Below are positions 1 to 4,424 of a stretch of 6,361 nucleotides of DNA, piece after piece; within the stretch, counting starts at the first letter, position 1; each line of letters starts with the position of its first letter. The stretch is taken from NCBI GenBank assembly GCA_016712505.1, contig JADJQY010000026.1:1-6361 (forward strand). The letters run 5' to 3'. The translations under genes were made by a program, and so were the position numbers. The notes under the pieces are model-generated. The model searched no databases and was not told the origin of the DNA. It worked only from the letters and a program-made list of their open reading frames with translations. This stretch comes from Candidatus Eiseniibacteriota bacterium (GTDB taxonomy: Bacteria > Eisenbacteria > RBG-16-71-46 > CAIMUX01).

Positions 1-2
1 CA

Positions 3-560
3 ACAGCTGGCATCACCGCGGTGTCTACGCTTTTTAAGGTCGTCGTCGCGTTCTACCAGGAGGATGTTCCCAGGCTTAAAGCTATTCTCTGGGGCTCCAC
101 GCTCCCGGAGACGCCACTGCTGGCCTGGCTCTCCGTCGCCCTCCCCCTTCTCGTCCTGAGCATCTTCTTGGTGTGGTGGGCCCGGCCGCAGCCCTCACGT
201 TTCGGCCCCAAAGTCGAGCTTACCCTGATCCAGACAAGCGCGCACACCTGGTGGGCCGCACAGATGCGATCAAGTCCCTCCAAGACGCCTGCGTGAACCG
301 CGCGTTGGTCTTTCTCACGGGCGAATCCGGATGCGGCAAGACTGCTCTGCTCCGCTCCGGACTATGCCCGGCGTTACGCGACGGAAATCAACTCCTGCCT
401 ATCTACATCCATATCTACGGCGAGGACTGGGCAAAAGGACCGCGATCGGCGGTCTCAGAGGCGCTTTGGAAAGAACTCGAGAAACTAGAGCACAGAGCAG
501 GAGAATCTGTATGCCCAGACGCCGCCGGCGCACACCGGCCTCACCCGCCGGGGTTGGGGG
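3..560 (+). pseudogene. STAND-type P-loop NTPase, N-terminal fragment (frameshifted, interrupted)
   Basis: This is the left half of a large membrane-anchored STAND (signal-transduction ATPase) protein. The reading frame is already open at the window edge, so the true start may lie upstream; a GTG at 21 is possible but has no visible ribosome site. About 35 residues precede a hydrophobic segment (LLAWLSVALPLLVLSIFLVW, nt 120-179) followed by a basic stretch (RPQPSRFGPK). The frame then breaks near 220: one added T in 'gagcttac' restores FGPKVEL-YPDPDKRAHLVGR. The NTPase entry follows, with LVGR typical of STAND/nSTAND proteins and a good Walker A motif GESGCGKTALL at 320-352. Family-like sequence continues to about ALWKELEKLE (near 490) and then becomes unrecognisable as the G-rich block begins. 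Walker B, sensors and the rest of the ATPase are absent here. The partner fragment lies at 4425-6361. I infer one ancestral gene from matching architecture and orientation; its biological role is unknown. Confidence 0.72.
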
Positions 561-925
561 CGGCAAGCAGGGAAAAACGATCCCGGGCGGGGGCGGGGCC
601 CCGGGGGGGGGGAAGAAAAAACGGGGGGGCACCGGGCGCTGATTTTGGGTCACTTCGGGGGGGGGCAAGGTGGGGGGGGCGGGGGGGTGCAGCAACAAAC
701 GGGCCCGGCGGGGGGGGCCGCGGATGTGGGGATAGCGAGGAGTCCCGGGGGGGGCGGGGGGCGGTGGAGGAGGAAATAAAAAATTCCCCCCTCCGCACCC
801 CCCCCCCAGACAAACCCCAACGGCGAGTTTTCTTGTTTCTCAGCGCATGAGTTGGCCGGTCCATCCGCCCGCGGGAGGAGGGGGGGCGGGGGGGCCCCCC
901 GGGGGGGGGGGAAAGGGGGGGAACA
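561..925. other. G/C-homopolymer block, probable damaged or artefactual sequence
   Basis: There is no supportable gene here. The stretch has an extreme density of homopolymers: G runs at 603-612 (10), 623-629 (7), 657-665 (9), 672-679 (8), 681-687 (7), 710-717 (8), 747-754 (8), 880-886, 888-894, 901-911 (11) and 915-921, plus C runs at 786-791 and 798-807 (10). Open frames through it translate only to Gly/Arg or Pro/Arg-rich strings, which is what such composition gives in any frame. Nothing else in the window resembles it. The abrupt start inside a recognisable NTPase gene and the mix of runs separated by short normal words suggest a low-quality consensus (for example dark-cycle poly-G calls) rather than biology. 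A genuine G-quadruplex-forming tract cannot be excluded. The left end of the transposable element and the missing NTPase middle may be hidden here. Confidence 0.6.
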
Positions 926-1178
926 TGTTCCGCGGCCCGCAGCATGAGCGCGTAGAGCCGGGTCCGCGTCACGCTCTCCGAGGCGGTTGAGCGCGCGACG
1001 TCTGCGGATGGGCTCGAAGAGCGCGAGCGGCTTGGCCCCGCGGAGTGCGCGCGTACCCTATCTCCCCGCCGCCGTCCGCCGTGGTCGGCGGCACCTCCGC
1101 CTTGCTCCGAAATAGGACGAGGACGCGAGCGCCCCATGTCTTGGCCGACTAAGCGCTTCACGTCCTCGTTGCGTTAGC
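926..1178. other. Left flank of the transposition genes, no convincing gene
   Basis: This stretch precedes the DUF6431 gene and has normal GC-rich sequence without homopolymers. I see no confident forward gene, and no promoter or ribosome site that I would assign. On the reverse strand, 1057 down to about 922 can be read as a short protein-like fragment if one extra C near 958-965 is removed; this is described as a finding and not called as a gene. In the frame of the downstream gene a TAG lies at 1113-1115 and no usable start codon precedes the GTG at 1179. The stretch most likely includes part of the element's left end, but I could not find a partner for the candidate right terminus. Confidence 0.45.
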
Positions 1179-1820
1179 GTGCCGATCGTACTTGCGCTCG
1201 CGATCGCCGTCGAGGACTGCGTTTCGCTGGATCGACTCCCCTCGGTGGCCGCCCTACGCCCACCGACCTGTCCACACTGCGACGAGCCCGCGAAGCGCCC
1301 CGGCAGCTCGCTCGGGATCGTCGGTCACGGCACGTACACGCGGCAGGTGCGCGGCCTGCCTGGAGCGACGGAGATCGTGATCCACGTGCGCCGCTTCCGC
1401 TGCCTCGGATGCGCGCGGACCTTCGGCGTGCTGCCGGCGGAGCTCCTGCCGTGGCGGTGGTACGCGGGGAGCGCGATCCTGCTCGCGCTCGTCGGCTCCC
1501 TGCTGCTCGGCCGCAGTGCGAGAGAGCTCTGTGCGCGCATGGTCTTCGGCGCGACGAGCGCGGGCTGGAAGAGTCTCGAGCGGTGGCGGCGCGATCTCCT
1601 CGTGCGGCTGTGGTGCTGGAAGGCGCGCGAGATCGGCTTCGACGCCAAGCGAGATGCGCACGAGCGCCGCTCATGCGCGCGCGGGCTCGAGCGACTCTTG
1701 GCCTTGGTCTCTGCGCATGCGCACAGCGCGCGAGGAGAGCTCGAATCCGCCGCGTGCCGCCTCGCCGAGCACACCGCGCACACACGGACGCGGAGCTGGC
1801 CGATCGCTCGCGCTGGCTGA
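1179..1820 (+). CDS. DUF6431-type zinc-ribbon protein associated with transposase
   Basis: This is a 213-residue protein starting at GTG 1179 (reads VPIVLALAIAVED); no alternative start exists between the in-frame stop at 1113-1115 and this codon. Residues 30-90 form a split zinc ribbon: CPHC at 31-34, then GIVGHGTYTRQVRGLPG, then RRFRCLGCARTF with C75 and C78. The same pattern (paired CxxC knuckles around a short beta region, then RRFRC..C.RTF) occurs in the N-terminal zinc ribbons of ISL3-like and IS1595-like transposases, where it contacts DNA. Residues 91-150 (PWRWYAGSAILLAL onward, WKSLERWRRDLL) look helical and resemble a helix-turn-helix region. No DDE catalytic domain is present, so it is not a transposase by itself. 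I recall the DUF6431 family as neighbours of rve transposase/ExeA ATPase pairs. A role in recognising DNA ends or target is inference. It is followed by a 125-bp gap before the transposase. Confidence 0.72.
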   Translation: MPIVLALAIAVEDCVSLDRLPSVAALRPPTCPHCDEPAKRPGSSLGIVGHGTYTRQVRGLPGATEIVIHVRRFRCLGCARTFGVLPAELLPWRWYAGSAILLALVGSLLLGRSARELCARMVFGATSAGWKSLERWRRDLLVRLWCWKAREIGFDAKRDAHERRSCARGLERLLALVSAHAHSARGELESAACRLAEHTAHTRTRSWPIARAG

Positions 1821-1935
1821 GAGTAACGATCCTCAACACCGCCCCGCAGAGCGCGGTATCCGCGCCAACAGAGTAAGTCCGCAGATCACGGAGGCTCGCT
1901 CAGCGATCGTCGCACCATCGGCCCCAACCCCTCAC

Positions 1936-1940
1936 GGAGG
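1936..1940 (+). promoter_or_regulatory. Ribosome binding site of the transposase gene
   Basis: GGAGG lies 5 nt before ATG 1946 and fixes the transposase start. The rest of the 1821-1945 gap shows no gene, no clear terminator and no promoter that I can support. Confidence 0.7.
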
Positions 1941-1945
1941 ACCAC

Positions 1946-3319
1946 ATGGCCACCGACGATCCCCGGCGCGAGACGGCGCTCTTCCGCCTCGCCGTCTTGG
2001 GCGACCTGATCCACACCACGCTTCGCCGCGGCGCGCTGCGCCGCTCCCTCGAGGAGCGCGCTCAGAAGACCTGGACTGACCCACAGGGCGAGCCCCGTCA
2101 CATCGCGGCGAAGACGATCCACACCTGGCTCCGTCTCCACCGGAAGAGCGGCTTCGAGGCGCTCTATCCGAAGGAGCGCAGCGATCGGCATCGCTCACGC
2201 TCGATCCCACCGGAGCTCGCGACGCTGATCCTCGACCTGAAGCGCGAGGATCCCGGTCGATCCGCACCACTGATCCAGAAGATGCTCGTGGACGCCGGTC
2301 GCGTGAAGCGCTCGGACTTCAGCGTCTCCTCGATCGTGCGTCTGCTCGCACGTCACGGGCTCAGCGGTCCGAAGATGGAGCTCGAAGTCGCGGCACGTCA
2401 CCGCTTCACGGCCTCGGCGGTGAATGAGCTCTGGCAGGTCGACGCCTGCCACGGACCGAAGCTCTTCGATCCCGCCTCGGGTCGCGAGACGCGGGTGAAG
2501 ATCTTCGGCCTCCTCGACGACAAGAGCCGCCTCGTCACCTACCTCCGCGCTTCCTTTCACGAGCGCGAGCAGGACTTCTTGCGGACCCTCTTCGAGGCCG
2601 TACGTCGCCGTGGCGCACCGCGTTGCCTCTTGCTCGACAACCATGGCAGCTTCACCGGGGCCGATGTCCAGGTGACCTGCGCTCACCTCGGCATCCGCCT
2701 CGTCCACGCGCGGCCCTACGATGGCGCGAGCAAGGGCAAGATCGAGCGCTTCTGGCGGACGCTGCGAGCGCAGGTCCTCGATCGTCTGGCGCCTGGCGCG
2801 ATCGAGACGATCGAGGATCTCAACCTCCGCCTGATGACCTACGCCGACGGCGACTACAACGTGCGGCCGCACAGCGGGATCGGTGGGAGGACCCCGCTCG
2901 AGCTCTTCGAAGAGGAAGCCGAAGCGCTGCGCTTCCTCCCCGATCCCGCCGAGCTCGAAGCGAGCTTCGTCGCCGAGCTTGAACGCACCGTGCGCAACGA
3001 CGCCACCTGCACGGTCGGCAAGCGCTGCTACGAAGTGCCTCAGCATCTGCGCCGGAAGAAGGTGAAGCTCGGCTACGCCGTGCTGCGACCGGACGTGATC
3101 TGGGTGCAGGATGGCGAGACGCGCGTACCGCTGCGCGAAGTCGACCCTGTGGCGAATGCGTACCGATCCCGCACGCGCCGCAACGACGAGACGCCGCCGC
3201 CGAAACCCACGGGGCTCAATCCCGTCGAGGGACTGATCCAGCGGGCGCTGCACGATCGCGGCAGCAAGGGGCGTATCGAGACGATCGAGGAAGGAGGTGA
3301 CGCATGCGTGCCCTGCTAA
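1946..3319 (+). CDS. DDE (rve/integrase-core) transposase, IS481/Mu-like
   Basis: This 457-residue transposase would catalyse strand cleavage and transfer. Residues 1-140 are DNA-binding helices: a helix-turn-helix with TIHTWLRLHRKSGFEALYPK at 57-76, as in IS481/IS21-type transposases, then a second helical unit at about 88-140. The RNase H-like core runs from about 155 to 325. The catalytic residues are D166 (LWQVDAC), D231 (LLLDNHGSF) and E267 (SKGKIERFW), giving exact DD35E spacing. RPHSGIGGRTPLELF at 307-321 is the usual end of an rve domain. Residues 345-400 (CTVGKRCYEVP...KVKLGYAVLRPDVIWV) match the small beta-barrel that follows the core in Mu-type transposases, and the Pro/Lys-rich tail may contact the ATPase. 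One oddity: the common DNGxxF motif reads DNHGSF here, with the catalytic Asp kept. The frame is intact throughout and very GC-rich at third positions. The ATPase gene starts inside its last 16 bases, indicating coupled translation. Confidence 0.92.
   Translation: MATDDPRRETALFRLAVLGDLIHTTLRRGALRRSLEERAQKTWTDPQGEPRHIAAKTIHTWLRLHRKSGFEALYPKERSDRHRSRSIPPELATLILDLKREDPGRSAPLIQKMLVDAGRVKRSDFSVSSIVRLLARHGLSGPKMELEVAARHRFTASAVNELWQVDACHGPKLFDPASGRETRVKIFGLLDDKSRLVTYLRASFHEREQDFLRTLFEAVRRRGAPRCLLLDNHGSFTGADVQVTCAHLGIRLVHARPYDGASKGKIERFWRTLRAQVLDRLAPGAIETIEDLNLRLMTYADGDYNVRPHSGIGGRTPLELFEEEAEALRFLPDPAELEASFVAELERTVRNDATCTVGKRCYEVPQHLRRKKVKLGYAVLRPDVIWVQDGETRVPLREVDPVANAYRSRTRRNDETPPPKPTGLNPVEGLIQRALHDRGSKGRIETIEEGGDACVPC
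3291..3300 (+). promoter_or_regulatory. Strong Shine-Dalgarno for the ATPase gene, inside the transposase end
   Basis: AAGGAGGTGA is an almost full complement of the 16S rRNA 3' end. Its GGAGG core ends 6 nt before ATG 3304. It lies within the transposase codons, so the ATPase has its own efficient initiation site as well as overlap coupling. Confidence 0.85.
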
Positions 3320-4119
3320 CCCGCTTCGGCCTCTCGAGGGCCGCCTTCACGAAGGAGCTCGAAGCAGAAGAGCTCTTCACCGCGCCGAGCCACGCCGATG
3401 CCATCGCGCGGCTGCGCACCGCGATCGAGATGAAGACCTCGGCGACGCTCACCGGGGACTCTGGCGTCGGCAAGACCTGCGTCTTGCGCGCGCTACAGCG
3501 CGATCTGAACCCCGCGCGCTTCCGCGTGACCTACCTCCACCACGCGAACGTGAGCCCACGCGACTTCTACCGCCAGCTCTCGATGGTCTTGGGTCTGGAG
3601 CCGAAGGCGCAGCCCTCGGCGATGTTTCGCCAGATCCAGAAGCACGTCGAGGACTTGGCCGACGAGCAGAAGATCCACCCCGTGATCTTTCTCGACGAAG
3701 CGCAGCTCATGCCCTTCTCGATGCTCGAGCAGCTCCACTTGCTGCTCAACTTCCGCATGGACTCCAAGGCCTTCCTCTCGCTGGTCCTGGTCGGGCTCCC
3801 TGAACTCAAGGAGCGCCTCGGGAGGAACATCCTGGAGAGCCTCTCCACGCGGCTACCGACGCGCGTCCATCTCGAGCCGCTGAAAGCCGAGGAGATCGCC
3901 GGCTATCTGCGACATCGCATGAAGAACGCCGGCTGCGCGCAGGAGGTCTTCAGCGAGGACGCCGTGCTCGCGGTACGCGAAGCCAGCGGCGGCATCCTCC
4001 GCAAAGTCGATGTCCTCGCGCAGCGCTGCCTCGAGATCGCCGCTCGCGGCAAGGGCGGGCTCGTCGACGGCAGCATCGTGATGGCTGCTGTGCGCGAGTG
4101 CGCCGAAACCCTCCGCTGA
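3304..4119 (+). CDS. ExeA/TniB-like AAA ATPase, transposition accessory protein
   Basis: This 271-residue P-loop ATPase of the ExeA/TniB/TnsC type probably activates the transposase and chooses the target. It opens with an LLTRFGLSRAAFTKE segment, which in this family resembles the ExeA N-terminal helix (FGL...PF). Walker A is GDSGVGKT at 51-58. Walker B is PVIFLDEAQ at 126-134, with D131/E132 for Mg and water activation. The sensor 1 region is LVLVGLPEL at 160-168. STRLPTRVHLEPL at 181-193 carries candidate arginine-finger residues R183 and R187. Sensor 2 is GGILRKVD at 229-236, at the start of the C-terminal helical lid. The start ATG 3304 is set by the strong ribosome site and overlaps the transposase stop by 16 bp. 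The gene has no frameshift and its codon use matches the transposase. Homologues include the secretion ATPase ExeA, but the transposase neighbour argues for a transposition role. Its stop codon lies in the loop of a 6-bp hairpin. Confidence 0.9.
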   Translation: MRALLTRFGLSRAAFTKELEAEELFTAPSHADAIARLRTAIEMKTSATLTGDSGVGKTCVLRALQRDLNPARFRVTYLHHANVSPRDFYRQLSMVLGLEPKAQPSAMFRQIQKHVEDLADEQKIHPVIFLDEAQLMPFSMLEQLHLLLNFRMDSKAFLSLVLVGLPELKERLGRNILESLSTRLPTRVHLEPLKAEEIAGYLRHRMKNAGCAQEVFSEDAVLAVREASGGILRKVDVLAQRCLEIAARGKGGLVDGSIVMAAVRECAETLR

Positions 4120-4126
4120 CGCGGAG
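4111..4126 (+). repeat. Small inverted repeat enclosing the ATPase stop codon
   Basis: CTCCGC (4111-4116) and GCGGAG (4121-4126) form a perfect 6-bp stem with loop TGAC, which contains the TGA stop. There is no T tract after it, so an intrinsic terminator is not well supported. It could slow ribosome release or be chance in GC-rich DNA. Confidence 0.4.
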
Positions 4127-4323
4127 AACCGAATCTGGCGAAACGGAGGCGAGCTCTGCGGAGGCGCAACTCGCCAAGGGATAGCCAGTCCGACGGGTGC
4201 ACGATGATGCCCCTCGAGGCTCCGGCGACCAAGTCGTCGGGGCCTCGTTTCGTTGTCACCGCTCTCTCTCGTCGCGCCGACGGGCTCGTGCAACCGGCGG
4301 CCATGCCTTCCAAACCTCGGGGT

Positions 4324-4340
4324 CCGGGGCAGAGCCCCGG
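4324..4340 (+). repeat. Perfect 7-bp hairpin in the element's right end
   Basis: CCGGGGC (4324-4330), loop AGA, GCCCCGG (4334-4340). The stem is fully GC, with no T run following on the plus strand and no A run preceding it. It may terminate or shield against read-through in either direction, but classical terminator features are missing. Confidence 0.4.
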
Positions 4341-4409
4341 CGCGGCGTCAGCCGACAGCAAGCTGCGTCACGCCGCCGACCTGCTCGACCTCAAAGAGCG
4401 CGACTCGAA

Positions 4410-4421
4410 CTGTCCCGAACA
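4410..4421 (-). repeat. Candidate right terminal sequence of the element
   Basis: CTGTCCCGAACA on the plus strand reads TGTTCGGGACAG inward on the minus strand. It starts with TGT as many IS481/Tn7/Mu-like ends do and sits just before recognisable host coding sequence (PENGW, from about 4437). No convincing copy exists on the left: TGTTCCGCGG at 926 matches only at the first five bases. The call rests on position and the TGT/ACA terminus only. Confidence 0.3.
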
Positions 4422-4424
4422 ATG

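Larger units (their letters stand above)
926..4421 (+). mobile_element. Three-gene DDE transposon/insertion sequence (DUF6431 + rve transposase + ExeA-like ATPase)
   Basis: A compact, co-directional set of a zinc-ribbon protein, a DD35E integrase-type transposase and an AAA ATPase interrupts a STAND NTPase gene, whose two halves lie in the same orientation on either side. The transposase plus ATPase pairing is the logic of Mu A/B, Tn7 TnsB/C, Tn5053 TniA/B and IS21 IstA/B; the transposase core looks closest to the IS481-like rve group. Only the gene-bearing core 1179-4119 is firm. The right boundary is placed near 4421 because host-like sequence resumes at about 4425-4440 and the sequence there reads, inward on the reverse strand, TGTTCGGGACAG, with the TGT/ACA terminus common in this superfamily. 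The left boundary is a guess: no matching inverted repeat or target duplication was found, and the G-rich block may conceal it. No resolvase, target-selector TnsD/TniQ protein, antibiotic-resistance or CRISPR passenger is present. Confidence 0.7.
4120..4424. other. Right non-coding end of the transposable element
   Basis: These roughly 300 bases between the ATPase stop and the resumed host gene hold no gene I would defend. A frame from ATG 4204 to TAA 4432 (76 codons) exists, but it lacks a ribosome site and would run across the presumed element end. Visible structure includes an inverted pair GGCGAG (4148-4153)/CTCGCC (4170-4175), a repeated CGGAGGCG (4144-4151 and 4159-4166, spaced 15 bp) and a 7-bp hairpin at 4324-4340. 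Repeated short words near an end could be transposase-binding sites, as in Tn7/Mu-type elements, but two copies are weak evidence. Confidence 0.5.

Noticed and set aside
561..925. G-quadruplex regulatory island
   Set aside because: The run density is better explained by sequence artefact; kept only as an alternative.
541..1161. Minus-strand frame of 206 codons across the G-rich block
   Set aside because: It is Pro/Arg-rich because it reads homopolymers; only the 922-1057 part is protein-like, and that needs a frame change.
1174..1839. Minus-strand Arg/Ser-rich frame opposite the DUF6431 gene
   Set aside because: Its composition is typical of an antisense frame in GC-rich DNA; the plus strand carries a clear zinc ribbon.
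2195..3253. Long minus-strand open frame (352 codons) opposite the transposase
   Set aside because: It is a mirror frame of a clear DDE transposase gene in GC-rich DNA; it shows no recognisable domain and the plus-strand motifs are decisive.
1179..4119. Tn7-like or CRISPR-associated transposon
   Set aside because: No TnsA, TniQ/TnsD, Cas gene or repeat-spacer array is present; only the transposase/ATPase logic is shared.
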